From Rhizobium gallicum bv. gallicum R602sp (GTDB taxonomy: Bacteria > Pseudomonadota > Alphaproteobacteria > Rhizobiales > Rhizobiaceae): DNA of 64,000 nucleotides. The notes beneath the pieces are model-generated. The model saw only the letters and a list, made by a program, of their open reading frames with translations, made no database searches and was not told the DNA's origin. Below are positions 27,808-37,459 of this stretch, piece by piece (the first letter of the stretch is position 1; every line of letters starts with the position of its first letter). Made by a program: the position numbers and the translations under genes. The stretch spans positions 377,501-441,500 of the forward strand of contig NZ_CP006877.1 in assembly GCF_000816845.1 (NCBI RefSeq). The letters run 5' to 3'.

Positions 27808-30701
27808 GCCGGCGGCCCGGCTTTCTTTTCGCCCGGCTGCGATGTCCGCGCGGAGGCGGCGGGCGCGATGATGCCGGACGGCATGCGCTCGCGAAGCTCA
27901 TCTTCTTCGCCGGCCATCACCGCCTTCAGCCGGGCGGTGATATTGGCCCGCTTGGTGTCGCTGGAAATTTTCTGGCCGACGAGGTCTGTGACATAGAAGG
28001 TGTCTATGACCTTTTCGCCAAAGGTGGTGATGCGGGCTGACTGGATGTCGAGCGAAAGATCAGAAAGCATCGCGGTGATTTCCGAAAGCAGGCCGGTGCG
28101 GTCAAGGCATTCGACTTCGATGACGGTGAACTTGTTCGATAGGTTGTTGGTGATGTTGACCGAAGGCGGAATGACGAAGGCCTTGCTCCTCTTGCGGTTC
28201 TTCGTGCGCGTGGCGATGACTTCCGGCAGCCGCTTGTGGCCCGACAGTACGTCTTCGATCATGCGCCCGATCGTGCCGGCGCGGCGAAGCTCGTCCGCAT
28301 CATCCTGGAATTCGCGGCTGACATGGATCGTATCCAGCGCGCGCCCGTCCGACGTCGTGAAAATCTGCGCATCGACAATGTTGGCTCCTGCTGCAGCACA
28401 TGCACCGGCAATAACGGCGAGCAGGCGCGGGTGGTCTGGCGAGAGCACGGTGATTTCGGTGATCGCGTGGAAACTGTCCGTTCGCACGGTTGTCGCGAGC
28501 GCCTGGCCGTTCTTGTCCGCCTGGCGGATGAAATCGGCGTGACGGACTTGGTCTTCCAGCGGCACGGAAAGCAGGTAAGGCTGGTAGTGCAGCTTGCTGT
28601 AGGTCTTGCGATCCTTCTGGCTCCAATCGGAAAGCGCGTTGAACAGCGCTTCGGCCGCGGAATTGGCGCGCTCCTTGCGCGAGACCTCCGAAAAGCCGCC
28701 GGCAAGCAGCAGTTCGGTCTCGTAATAGAGCGTCCTCAGCAGCTGGCCCTTCCAGCCGTTCCAGACGCCGGGGCCGACGGCGCGGATGTCGCAGATCGTC
28801 AGGACCAGCAGCATCTTCAGGCGATCGAGCGATTGAACGCGATCGGCGAAGTCGGTAATCGTCTTGCGGTCGGTGAGATCGCGGGTCTGGGCAACCATCG
28901 ACATCGTCAGATGCTCCTCTATCAGCCAGACGACGAGTTCCGTCTGCTTCTGCGACAGGCCGAAGCGGGAGCAGAGTTTGCGGGCGACGCGGGCGCCGGC
29001 GATCGAATGGTCTTCCTGGCGGCCCTTGGCGATGTCGTGGAGAAGGACTGCGACATAAAGCGCCTCCCGGTCTTCGATCCCCGGCATCAGCTTGTTGGCG
29101 AGTGGATGCAGGTCGTCGGCCTTGCCCTTGTCGATTTCCGAGAGCACGTCGACGGTACGGATCAGATGCTCATCCACTGTATAGTGGTGGTACATGTTGA
29201 ACTGCATCATCGCGACGATCTTGCCGAATTCCGGAATGAAGCGGCCAAGTACGCCTGCTTCGTTCATGCGGCGCAAAATGAGCGCCGGGTCGCCGTTGGA
29301 GGTGAGGATCGACATGAAGAGGCGGTTCGCCTCGTCGTTTTCGCGCAGGTTGTTGTCGATGAGGTTGAGCGATCGGGTGACCCGCTTCAGAGCATCGGGA
29401 TGGAACTCGAGGCCATTGATATCGGCAACGTGGAAGAGGCGAATGATGCTGACGGGATCGTGCTTGAACACGTCCGGGCTGGCGAGCGCGATGCGACCGC
29501 GATCCTCCATGAATTCGGTGCTGCCGGCGATCTTGCGGCTGCGATGGGCAAAACGGCTGATCACCCCGGTGAGCCCGGGCGTCGATTTTGCCTGCTGGTC
29601 TTCGAGAGCCGCGCAGAGGATGCGCGTCAGGTCGCCGACGTCCTTTGCCACCAGGAAGTAGTGCTTCATGAAGCGCTCGACGGCCGAAAGGCCGGGGCGC
29701 GAGTGATATCCGAGCGCTTCGGCAATCTCCCGCTGGATGTCGAAAGAAAGCCGTTCCTCCGCCTTGCCGGTCAGAAAGTGCATGTGGCAGCGCACCGCCC
29801 AGAGGAAATCGTCGGCCTTCTCGAACACGCGGTACTCATGCTTGGAGAGAACGCCGAGAGCTACGAGTTCGGCCGTGTCGCGGACGTGATAGTAGTATTT
29901 CGAGATCCAGAAGAGCGTGTGGAGATCGCGCAGCCCGCCCTTGCCCTCCTTGACGTTGGGTTCGACGAGGTAGCGTGTGTCGCCTGCCTTGCGGTGGCGT
30001 TCATCGCGTTCGGCAAGTTTGGCGGCGATAAATTCCGGTCCTGTGCCGGTCACGATCTCCTTGTCGAAGCGGGTCTCAAGCTCCGTTGCAAGCGATTTCA
30101 GGCCGCAGATGTAGCGCATCTCGAGGATCGCCGTGCGGATCGTCATGTCGGACCTGGAGAGCGCCATGCACTCCTCGATCGTCCTTGTCGCGTGGCCGAC
30201 CTTGAAGCCCATATCCCAAAGGACATAGAGCATGAACTCGACAGCCTTGTGCGTCTCCTCTGCTGGTCTTGGCTGAAAGAGGAAGAGCAGGTCGATGTCG
30301 GAGCCCGGCGCCAGCGTATCGCGGCCGTAGCCGCCGACCGCCGTCACGGCGAACTTGTCCTTCTGCTGCGGGAACATATGTGCGCTGACGAACTCGTAGA
30401 GTACCGTGATGATCTGGTCCTGCAGCCAGGAGATGCGCCGGGCGCAGCCAAGTCCGCTGCCATCGGCAGATAGAAGCTCGCAGGCCTTTTGGCGCCCGTC
30501 GCTGCTTGCCTTTTTGAGCATGGCAAGCAGGTCGGAGCGCATGACGTCCGGCCGGGTCTTGTTGGCTTCGGCAACGGCGTCGCAGAGTCTTTGCAACAGG
30601 GCCGTGTCGAGAATTTCTGAGAAATCGATCTCACTCATCGTCGCCATGCGCGGAGCGGCTTCCTGTTCGCGCGGTGCGACCGCGTCTCGTTTCGTCTGCA
30701 T
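27804..30701 (-). CDS. glnD: PII uridylyltransferase/uridylyl-removing enzyme GlnD
   Basis: Nitrogen sensor that uridylylates PII proteins when glutamine is low and removes UMP when it is high. 965 residues: nucleotidyltransferase domain with [19 protein letters not shown] (residues about 125-145), linker domain, HD domain with LLHDIAKG and the metal His-Asp, and two C-terminal ACT domains ([40 protein letters not shown]). Start at MQTKRDAV has AGAGG upstream; a start at MATMSEID is possible. Coupled to murJ downstream. Confidence 0.95.
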   Translation of the reverse strand: MQTKRDAVAPREQEAAPRMATMSEIDFSEILDTALLQRLCDAVAEANKTRPDVMRSDLLAMLKKASSDGRQKACELLSADGSGLGCARRISWLQDQIITVLYEFVSAHMFPQQKDKFAVTAVGGYGRDTLAPGSDIDLLFLFQPRPAEETHKAVEFMLYVLWDMGFKVGHATRTIEECMALSRSDMTIRTAILEMRYICGLKSLATELETRFDKEIVTGTGPEFIAAKLAERDERHRKAGDTRYLVEPNVKEGKGGLRDLHTLFWISKYYYHVRDTAELVALGVLSKHEYRVFEKADDFLWAVRCHMHFLTGKAEERLSFDIQREIAEALGYHSRPGLSAVERFMKHYFLVAKDVGDLTRILCAALEDQQAKSTPGLTGVISRFAHRSRKIAGSTEFMEDRGRIALASPDVFKHDPVSIIRLFHVADINGLEFHPDALKRVTRSLNLIDNNLRENDEANRLFMSILTSNGDPALILRRMNEAGVLGRFIPEFGKIVAMMQFNMYHHYTVDEHLIRTVDVLSEIDKGKADDLHPLANKLMPGIEDREALYVAVLLHDIAKGRQEDHSIAGARVARKLCSRFGLSQKQTELVVWLIEEHLTMSMVAQTRDLTDRKTITDFADRVQSLDRLKMLLVLTICDIRAVGPGVWNGWKGQLLRTLYYETELLLAGGFSEVSRKERANSAAEALFNALSDWSQKDRKTYSKLHYQPYLLSVPLEDQVRHADFIRQADKNGQALATTVRTDSFHAITEITVLSPDHPRLLAVIAGACAAAGANIVDAQIFTTSDGRALDTIHVSREFQDDADELRRAGTIGRMIEDVLSGHKRLPEVIATRTKNRKRSKAFVIPPSVNITNNLSNKFTVIEVECLDRTGLLSEITAMLSDLSLDIQSARITTFGEKVIDTFYVTDLVGQKISSDTKRANITARLKAVMAGEEDELRERMPSGIIAPAASARTSQPGEKKAGPPA

Positions 30702-30812
30702 GCGCTATAGCCTCTTTACCCCGCGTTTGACACGGGCCTTCATACTGCAAGAACCCTTAATTTTGGCGAAAAGGTGGTTGCCTTCCACTTGCGGAGGCGA
30801 AGACGAACAGCT

Positions 30813-31088
30813 TTAAGCCGCGCCTTGCATATTCACCGAATAAAGGACTTTGCGCGCCTCGCTGGTAATCTCCTCCAGCGTCGGCCTGTCGCATTCGCGG
30901 TAGCCCGCTTTGGCAATGGCCGCCGCAAGGTCGCAGATGATGGCGCAGGATTGAGTGATTTCGAGCAGGCCGACTGGCGAGTTCCAGCTGCGCGGATTAC
31001 CGTGCTCGTCGGCGTTACGCAGCGCTTCGAGCACGGTGAACATATCGGCGAGGCGCTGTGTTTCACGGACAAGGCTGCGCATGAACAT
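30813..31088 (-). CDS. Conserved short protein between mutS and glnD, function unknown
   Basis: 91 residues, probably all-helical and soluble, no signal peptide and no motif I recognise (RETQRLADMFTVLEALRN ... LLEITQSCAIICDLAAAIAK). Starts 9 bases after the mutS stop with AGGAAG as ribosome binding site, so it is the second gene of a mutS transcript. I believe similar small genes sit here in other rhizobia, but I cannot verify that. Two adjacent ATGs (codons 1 and 3) leave the exact start open. Confidence 0.6.
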   Translation of the reverse strand: MFMRSLVRETQRLADMFTVLEALRNADEHGNPRSWNSPVGLLEITQSCAIICDLAAAIAKAGYRECDRPTLEEITSEARKVLYSVNMQGAA

Positions 31089-31097
31089 TTAGGCTTC

Positions 31098-33824
31098 CTA
31101 CTTCAACTGCTTCTTGAGACCGTAAAGCGCCTCGAGCGCCTCGCGCGGCGTCATGTCGTCGAGGCTCATTCCCTTCAACGCTTCCTCGATCTTGGACGGT
31201 CCTCGATTGGCATCCTCGCGCCGAACCGCGACTTGAAACAGCGGCAGATCGTCGATCAGTTGGCTTGCCGGGTTCTTGCGGTCGGCATCTTCCAGGCGCG
31301 TCAGCACGTCGCGGGCGCGTGCGACGACAGACGCTGGCAGGCCGGCGAGCCTGGCCACCTGGATGCCATACGAACGGTCCGCCGCACCCGGTCCCACTTC
31401 GTGCAGGAAGATGACGTCGCCGTCCCATTCCTTGACGCGCATGGTGGCGTTGGATAGTCGCGCAAGCTTTTCCGACAGCACCGTCAGTTCGTGGAAATGC
31501 GTGGCGAAGAGACCGCGGCATCGGTTTGCCTCATGCAGATGTTCCACGGCCGCCCAGGCAATCGAAAGGCCGTCGAAGGTCGCAGTGCCGCGGCCGATCT
31601 CATCGAGGATGACGAGAGAGCGGTCGGTCGCCTGGTTGAGGATCGCGGCTGTCTCGACCATCTCGACCATGAAGGTCGAGCGCCCTCGTGCCAGGTCGTC
31701 CGAGGCGCCGACGCGGGAGAAGAGGCGGTCGACGATGCCGATGTGAGCGGAGGTCGCGGGCACGAAGGAGCCCATCTGCGCCAGGATAGCGATCAACGCG
31801 TTCTGGCGCAGGAATGTCGACTTACCGCCCATATTCGGACCGGTCAGCAGCCAGATCGCCCCATCTTTGCCGTCCGCCACAGGCGAGAGATCGCAATTAT
31901 TGGCAACAAACGGACCCGAGGACTGACGCCGCAGCGCCTGTTCGACAACGGGATGGCGCCCGCCTTCGATTGTGAACATTTTCGAGGCATCGACGAGCGG
32001 GCGGCAATAGGCCTGTTCCTCCGCCAAAAGCGCAAGGGCGGCAGCAACGTCGATGATGGCAAGCGCTCGGGCGCCGGCCTTGATCGCCTCGGCTTCAGCG
32101 ACGACGGCGGCCGTCATCCGGTCGAAGGCTTCGAGCTCGATCTGCAACGCGCGGTCCGCCGCGTTTGCGATCCGGCTTTCCAGGTCGGCAAGCTCGGTCG
32201 TCGTAAAGCGCATGGCATTCGCCATCGTCTGGCGATGGATGAAGCGGGCTTTGGCCTCCGGCGCATCCGTCATCGGCCCGGCATTGCCGGCCGTCACTTC
32301 GATGAAATAGCCGAGGATATTGTTGTGCTTGATCTTCAAAGACCTGATGCCGGTCTCGTCGGCATACTGGAGCTGCAATCCGGCGATCACCCGGCGCGAC
32401 TGATCGCGAAGCGCCCGCACTTCATCGAGATCGGCATTGGCGCCGTCCCGCAGGAAGCCCCCGTCGCGCTTCAACAGCGGCAGTTCGTCGGCGAGCATCT
32501 CCGCAAGCAGAGATTGGAGAGCTGTAGGCAAGGCCTGCAACCCGGAAAGGGCCGCATCGAGTTCTTGCGGCAAAAGCGCATTGCCGAGCAGCTTTGCAAG
32601 ATCGGAAGCAGCGCCAAGTCCTTGCCGGATCGCCCAGAGATCGCGCGGGCCGCCGCGGTCGAGCGCAAGGCGGGAGAGTGCGCGTGGCATGTCCGGCACG
32701 TGCTTCAGCGCGTCGCGCAGGTCGCCGCAAAGCCTGGGCTCCTCGATCAGGAAACCGATCGAATCCAGCCGCTCGTTGATGCGGGCGGGATCGGTCAGCG
32801 GGGACATCAGCCGTTCTGCGAGAAGGCGGGCTCCTCCACCGGTGACCGTCCGGTCGATTGCTTTCAGCAGTGAGCCGTTGCGGTCGCCGGACAGCGTGCG
32901 GGCGAGCTCCAGATTGGCGCGGGTCGCGGGATCTATGAAGAGCGTCGAGGCGCCGCTCTCGCGCTCCGGTTTGCCAAGCGCCGGGCGTTCGGCGATCTGT
33001 GTCTTCTCGACATAGGCAACAGCCGCCGCCGCTGCCGCAAGCTCGGCGCGGGAGAAAGTGCCGAATCCGTCGAGCGTCGAAACGCCGAAATAGCGCGCGA
33101 TGCGGTTTTCTGCTGTCGCACTGTCGAAAAGCACGGAGGGCTGTGGCACGGCCGTGCGGCCAAGCACGTCGAAGACCGGCTTCAGCTCGGGATCGTGAAA
33201 CATCGTATCCGGCAGGATCAGTTCGCGGGGATCGATGCGCAAGATGTCGGCAAGCAGCCGTGATGTCTCAGTTTCGGCCAGCCGGAAGACGCCGGTAGAG
33301 ATGTCGATCCAGGCCAGCGCCATCAGCGGTTCGGACGCGCCTCTCACCCGGGTAAGCGCCATTAGATAGTTCGATTCAGAGGGTGATAGCAGCTTTTCTT
33401 CGGTGATGGTTCCCGGCGTGACAAGGCGGATGACGTCGCGTTTGACGACGGATTTCGAGCCCCGCTTCCTCGCCTCCGCCGGGTCTTCCACCTGTTCGCA
33501 GACGGCGACCCGGAAGCCCAGTCCAATCAGCTTCTGCAGGTAATCGTCTGCCGCATGCACGGGAACGCCGCACATCGGGATATCTTGCCCCATGTGCTGA
33601 CCGCGCTTCGTGAGCGTAATGCCGAGCGCACGCGAGGCTTCCAGGGCGTCTTCGAAGAACAATTCGTAGAAATCGCCCATTCGATAGAAGAGCAGCGAGT
33701 CGGGATTGTTCGCCTTGATCTCGATGAATTGCTCCATCATCGGCGTGGCCGAGGCACGGCTTTCCTCCGTGGATAGCTCGGCAGCCGAAAAGGCTTCGTT
33801 CCTGGCGTCTATTCGTTGGTTCAC
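31098..33824 (-). CDS. mutS: DNA mismatch repair protein MutS
   Basis: Recognises base mismatches and starts repair. 908 residues: mismatch-binding domain with the Phe-x-Glu of GDFYELF, core and lever domains, Walker [10 protein letters not shown] at about residue 660, and Walker [10 protein letters not shown]. The start is a GTG ([10 protein letters not shown]), the family-like N-terminus; the frame stays open another 423 codons upstream, but this lies antisense to tme and is not coding. No AUG suits, and the ribosome binding site (TTGGAAAA) is weak. Confidence 0.95.
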   Translation of the reverse strand: MNQRIDARNEAFSAAELSTEESRASATPMMEQFIEIKANNPDSLLFYRMGDFYELFFEDALEASRALGITLTKRGQHMGQDIPMCGVPVHAADDYLQKLIGLGFRVAVCEQVEDPAEARKRGSKSVVKRDVIRLVTPGTITEEKLLSPSESNYLMALTRVRGASEPLMALAWIDISTGVFRLAETETSRLLADILRIDPRELILPDTMFHDPELKPVFDVLGRTAVPQPSVLFDSATAENRIARYFGVSTLDGFGTFSRAELAAAAAAVAYVEKTQIAERPALGKPERESGASTLFIDPATRANLELARTLSGDRNGSLLKAIDRTVTGGGARLLAERLMSPLTDPARINERLDSIGFLIEEPRLCGDLRDALKHVPDMPRALSRLALDRGGPRDLWAIRQGLGAASDLAKLLGNALLPQELDAALSGLQALPTALQSLLAEMLADELPLLKRDGGFLRDGANADLDEVRALRDQSRRVIAGLQLQYADETGIRSLKIKHNNILGYFIEVTAGNAGPMTDAPEAKARFIHRQTMANAMRFTTTELADLESRIANAADRALQIELEAFDRMTAAVVAEAEAIKAGARALAIIDVAAALALLAEEQAYCRPLVDASKMFTIEGGRHPVVEQALRRQSSGPFVANNCDLSPVADGKDGAIWLLTGPNMGGKSTFLRQNALIAILAQMGSFVPATSAHIGIVDRLFSRVGASDDLARGRSTFMVEMVETAAILNQATDRSLVILDEIGRGTATFDGLSIAWAAVEHLHEANRCRGLFATHFHELTVLSEKLARLSNATMRVKEWDGDVIFLHEVGPGAADRSYGIQVARLAGLPASVVARARDVLTRLEDADRKNPASQLIDDLPLFQVAVRREDANRGPSKIEEALKGMSLDDMTPREALEALYGLKKQLK

Positions 33825-33935
33825 GGAGTAGCAATTTTCCAAAAAAACAGGTGCCAACCCTAGCCGCCCGCCGCTATAGATGACAACCGCCATTGAGGAA
33901 GAGCAAGGCGTCACCCACAGGACGTTGGAGGAAGA

Positions 33936-36218
33936 ATGCCCGATATCGAAAAGAAGCCGCAGCCGGTGACGTCCGTTACCGACAATGAAGCGCTCGAGTT
34001 TCATGCCATGGGGCGGCCCGGGAAGCTGGAAATCAACCCGACGAAACCGATGGCGACGCAGCGTGATCTGTCGCTGGCCTATTCGCCGGGCGTCGCGGTG
34101 CCGGTAAAGGCCATCGCCGCCGATCCGGGCACTGCCTACGACTACACAACGCGCGGCAATATGGTGGCTGTCATCTCCAACGGCACAGCAATTTTGGGCC
34201 TCGGCAACCTCGGCGCCTTGGCATCCAAGCCGGTGATGGAAGGCAAATCCGTCCTCTTCAAGCGCTTTGCCGATGTCGATTCCATCGACCTTGAGGTCGA
34301 CACGGAAAACGTCGACGAGTTCATCAACTGTGTGCGTTTCCTTGGCCCGTCTTTCGGCGGCATCAATCTGGAGGACATCAAAGCGCCAGACTGCTTCATC
34401 ATCGAGCAGCGTCTGCGCGAGCTGATGGATATTCCGGTCTTTCACGACGACCAGCACGGCACGGCGATCATTGCAACGGCCGGCCTCATCAATGCCTTGG
34501 AGCTGACGGGACGTGACCTGAAGACGACGAAACTCGTCTGCAACGGCGCAGGAGCTGCCGCCATCGCCTGTGTCGAGCTCATCAAGTCGATGGGTTTTAC
34601 GCCTGAAAACATCACCCTTGTCGACACCAAGGGCGTAATCTATCAGGGCCGCACCGAGGGCATGAACCAGTGGAAATCGGCACACGCGGTAAAGACAAAG
34701 GCCCGCACGCTGGCCGATGCGATGAAGGGTGCCGACGTCGTGTTCGGTCTGTCGCAGAAGGGTGCCTTTTCGGAAGAGATGATTCGTTCGATGGCCGACC
34801 GGCCGATCATCTTTGCGATGGCAAACCCCGATCCGGAAATCACGCCGGAGGAAGTCGCGCGCATCCGCGATGATGCCATTATGGCGACAGGGCGATCGGA
34901 CTACCCGAATCAGGTGAATAACGTTCTCGGCTTTCCCTATATCTTCCGCGGCGCGCTCGACGTGCGGGCAACCACGATCAACGACGCGATGAAGATTGCC
35001 GCCGTCAAGGCGCTTGCCAATCTGGCCCGCGAGGATGTACCCGATGACGTCGTTGCCGCTTATCAGGGCAACCGCCCCCGCTTTGGCGCGCAATATATCA
35101 TTCCTGTGCCCTTCGATCCGCGCCTCATTTCGGCAATCCCGGCTGCCGTGGCGCAGGCTGCGATCGAAACTGGCGTTGCCCGCAAGGTGATCACCGACAT
35201 GGACGGCTATCGCCGCGAGCTATCGGCAAGGCGTGATCCGATCGCTTCGACGCTTGCGAGCCTCTACGAGCGGGTTCGGCGCCGTCCGAAACGGATGGTT
35301 TTTGCCGAGGCGGAAGAAGAGCAGGTCATGCGCGCGGCGATGTCTTATGCCAACCAGCAGCTCGGCACGGCAATCCTTCTTGGCCGCGAAGATCTGATCA
35401 GGGCGACGGCGGAGCGGGCCGGGATCGACCTCAACCGGCCGGGCCTCGAGATCGTCAATGCACGCATCTCGACCCGCATTGAGGCTTACACCGACTACCT
35501 CTATGCCCGGCTGCAGCGGAAAGGCTATCTGCACCGCGATGCACAGCGCCTGATCCACAACGATCGTAATCATTTCGCCGCGACGATGGTGGCGCTTGGC
35601 GATGCAGATGGCATGGTGACCGGCATCACGCGCAATTATTCGACGGCGCTGGAGGACGTGCGGCGCTGCATCGACGAGAAGCCGGGCCACCGTGTCATCG
35701 GCGTGTCGCTGGTGATTGTCCGCGGCCGCGCGGTCTTTGTCGCAGATACCGCGGTTCACGATATGCCTACTGCCGAGGAGCTGGCCGATATCGCCGAAGA
35801 AGCGGCAGGCCTTGCGCGCCGCATGGGCTATCAGCCGCGCGTTGCCCTGCTCGCCTATTCCACCTTCGGTCATCCTTCGGGCGAACGTTCCGAGCGCGTG
35901 CGCGAAGCCGTGAAGATCCTTGACAAGCGCCGCGTCGATTTCGAGTATGATGGCGAAATGGCAGCCGACGTGGCGCTGAACCGAAAGGTGATGGAGCAGT
36001 ACCCGTTCTGCCGCTTGTCGGCTCCCGCCAACGTGCTGGTCATGCCGGCCTTCCACTCCGCTTCGATCTCGACGAAGATGCTGCAGGAACTCGGTGGCTC
36101 GACGGTCATCGGCCCGATCCTTGTCGGCCTCGACAAAGCCGTTCAGATCACCTCGATGGGCGCCAAGGACTCCGACATCGTCAACATGGCGGCGATCGCG
36201 GCTTATTCGGCGGGCTAG
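33936..36218 (+). CDS. tme: NADP-type malic enzyme with C-terminal phosphotransacetylase-like domain
   Basis: Decarboxylates malate to pyruvate. 760 residues: malic enzyme N-terminal part ([20 protein letters not shown], then [20 protein letters not shown]), the NAD(P) site [11 protein letters not shown], and from about residue 430 a phosphate acetyl/butyryltransferase-like domain typical of rhizobial Dme and Tme. I favour Tme because in S. meliloti tme neighbours mutS and olsB; cofactor choice is not directly visible. GGAGGAAG before the ATG is strong. Confidence 0.85.
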   Translation: MPDIEKKPQPVTSVTDNEALEFHAMGRPGKLEINPTKPMATQRDLSLAYSPGVAVPVKAIAADPGTAYDYTTRGNMVAVISNGTAILGLGNLGALASKPVMEGKSVLFKRFADVDSIDLEVDTENVDEFINCVRFLGPSFGGINLEDIKAPDCFIIEQRLRELMDIPVFHDDQHGTAIIATAGLINALELTGRDLKTTKLVCNGAGAAAIACVELIKSMGFTPENITLVDTKGVIYQGRTEGMNQWKSAHAVKTKARTLADAMKGADVVFGLSQKGAFSEEMIRSMADRPIIFAMANPDPEITPEEVARIRDDAIMATGRSDYPNQVNNVLGFPYIFRGALDVRATTINDAMKIAAVKALANLAREDVPDDVVAAYQGNRPRFGAQYIIPVPFDPRLISAIPAAVAQAAIETGVARKVITDMDGYRRELSARRDPIASTLASLYERVRRRPKRMVFAEAEEEQVMRAAMSYANQQLGTAILLGREDLIRATAERAGIDLNRPGLEIVNARISTRIEAYTDYLYARLQRKGYLHRDAQRLIHNDRNHFAATMVALGDADGMVTGITRNYSTALEDVRRCIDEKPGHRVIGVSLVIVRGRAVFVADTAVHDMPTAEELADIAEEAAGLARRMGYQPRVALLAYSTFGHPSGERSERVREAVKILDKRRVDFEYDGEMAADVALNRKVMEQYPFCRLSAPANVLVMPAFHSASISTKMLQELGGSTVIGPILVGLDKAVQITSMGAKDSDIVNMAAIAAYSAG

Positions 36219-36246
36219 CAGTCAGGCGCAAGCGCTTCATCTGCCT

Positions 36247-36376
36247 GCCAGTCCCTTTTTCCCGCCGGAAAGAAGGGACTGGCGGCGCTGCTTGTGCGTC
36301 TCTTGAATTTCGCCGAGGGGATGCGGCGAATCTCCCCTTCGCCCCCCAATGGGAAAGAAGGCCGGAGGGGTCGGAT
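36247..36376. repeat. RIME-like cluster of intergenic palindromes
   Basis: Between the convergent tme and olsB genes. GCCAGTCCCTT (36247-36257) is perfectly inverted at 36273-36283, TTCGCCG (36309-36315) at 36324-36330, and a looser third dyad around CTCCCCTTCGCC and GAAGGCCGGAGGGG (36332-36370) follows, with the TCGGATGAGG tail common in rhizobial spacers. This matches the description of Rhizobium-specific intergenic mosaic elements. It may also end both transcripts; there is no U tract. Confidence 0.5.
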
Positions 36377-36481
36377 GAGGCGGCGGCACGGCAGGACATC
36401 AGAGATAGCGCGTGGCTCGCTACCATCTGCTTCAGCCGGACGAATTACCTGTTTGCGCTGCAAAGTCGATCTTCTGGAAGA

Positions 36482-37357
36482 TCAGCTCGCGAAACGGCCG
36501 GCGTCAGCGCCGTAGTAATTCAAATAGCGATCCGAGATGCTCGCGATCGGCAGCACGATCAGCACGTCCGTCGTATTGAACGCATGGTCCACCACCGCGG
36601 TGGAGCCGACCATGGCGCCGAGGCGAAGGTAGCCTTTGATCAGCGGCGGAAGGGCCATCAGCGCCTTCTTCGGGTTGACGGCCTCCTTCGGCATCAGATC
36701 CATGCTGCGCGCTTGGCCGGGCAGAGCGCCGACCGCCCATTCGCCCTTGGCAAGGACCGTGTGGTGCAGGAAGGAAAGTGCCAGCGCGTGGCTCTCCGGA
36801 TGCACACCCGGGAAGGAGGCGCAGCCGAACATGGCGCTCATGCCGTGCTTCAAGGCATAGGCCCAATTGCCCTGCCAGAGAAGTTCGACCGTGCGCTTCG
36901 TGCGGTATTCCGGCAGCACGCAGGAGCGGCCGAGCTCCATGAAGCGCTTGTCTGGATGACGCGCGAGAAGCTCGTCGATCGCGAATTCGGAAGCCGAGTA
37001 AAAACCGCCATTTACCATCGCCACGTCCTGGCGCAGCAGGCGGTAGGTTCCGACGATCTGGTCTTCGCTATCACCTTCGATCGAGCGGTCGAGGACGAGA
37101 AGGTGATCGCAGAATGCATCGTAAGCGTCGAAGTCGCGTTCGCGGCGCATGGCCTCTGGCGGAAGCTGCGCCTGCATTTCCTGAACGAAAACGCGGTAGC
37201 GCACATGCTGCGCAGCATCGATCTCGCGAGCAGTGCGGGCAAGGCGGGTCTCCAGGTTGCCGATGCGGCCCAAGACGTCGCCTTCCTTCGGCGCGACGGC
37301 TGCTGCAGGCCGGGAAACCTCCGGCGTTGTGTCGCGATTAAGGATGTCGATGGACAT
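36482..37357 (-). CDS. olsB: L-ornithine N(alpha)-acyltransferase OlsB
   Basis: Makes lyso-ornithine lipid by moving a 3-hydroxy fatty acyl group from ACP onto ornithine. 291 residues of GNAT-like fold: VRYRVFVQEMQAQLPPEA, DAFCDHLLVLDRS, GTYRLLRQ and FMELGRSCVLPEYR are the conserved stretches of the OlsB/hemolysin-like acyltransferase group. Located beside tme as in S. meliloti. A Pho box upstream fits the known rise of ornithine lipids in phosphate starvation, when they replace phospholipids. Confidence 0.88.
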   Translation of the reverse strand: MSIDILNRDTTPEVSRPAAAVAPKEGDVLGRIGNLETRLARTAREIDAAQHVRYRVFVQEMQAQLPPEAMRRERDFDAYDAFCDHLLVLDRSIEGDSEDQIVGTYRLLRQDVAMVNGGFYSASEFAIDELLARHPDKRFMELGRSCVLPEYRTKRTVELLWQGNWAYALKHGMSAMFGCASFPGVHPESHALALSFLHHTVLAKGEWAVGALPGQARSMDLMPKEAVNPKKALMALPPLIKGYLRLGAMVGSTAVVDHAFNTTDVLIVLPIASISDRYLNYYGADAGRFAS

Positions 37358-37405
37358 GATGATTCTCCCGTTGCCGGCTCATGGCGTGTCATAAAACACT
37401 TCTGT

Positions 37406-37423
37406 ACGACAGGAAAGTGACAT
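37406..37423 (-). promoter_or_regulatory. Pho box (PhoB site) upstream of olsB
   Basis: On the minus strand ATGTCAC-TTTC-CTGTCGT matches the PHO consensus CTGTCAT-N4-CTGTCAT at 11 of 14 positions. A -10-like TTATGA follows after 11-12 bases, the expected spacing when a Pho box replaces the -35 element. It is 49 bases before the olsB start. Activation by PhoB is inference from motif and gene function. Confidence 0.65.
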
Positions 37424-37459
37424 GGATTTTACGGAAAAACGACGCCTATGTCACGCTGC

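Noticed and set aside
28236..30473. 745-codon open frame opposite glnD, and a 491-codon frame opposite the TonB receptor (1132-2607)
   Set aside because: Both are shadows of strong genes on the other strand; their residue composition (rich in Arg, Ala and His) and absence of motifs or ribosome binding sites show no coding signal.
33825..35093. Open frame continuing 423 codons upstream of mutS
   Set aside because: It is antisense to the well-supported malic enzyme, lacks family similarity to MutS, and arises from GC-rich codon bias. The MutS family begins at the GTG at 33824.
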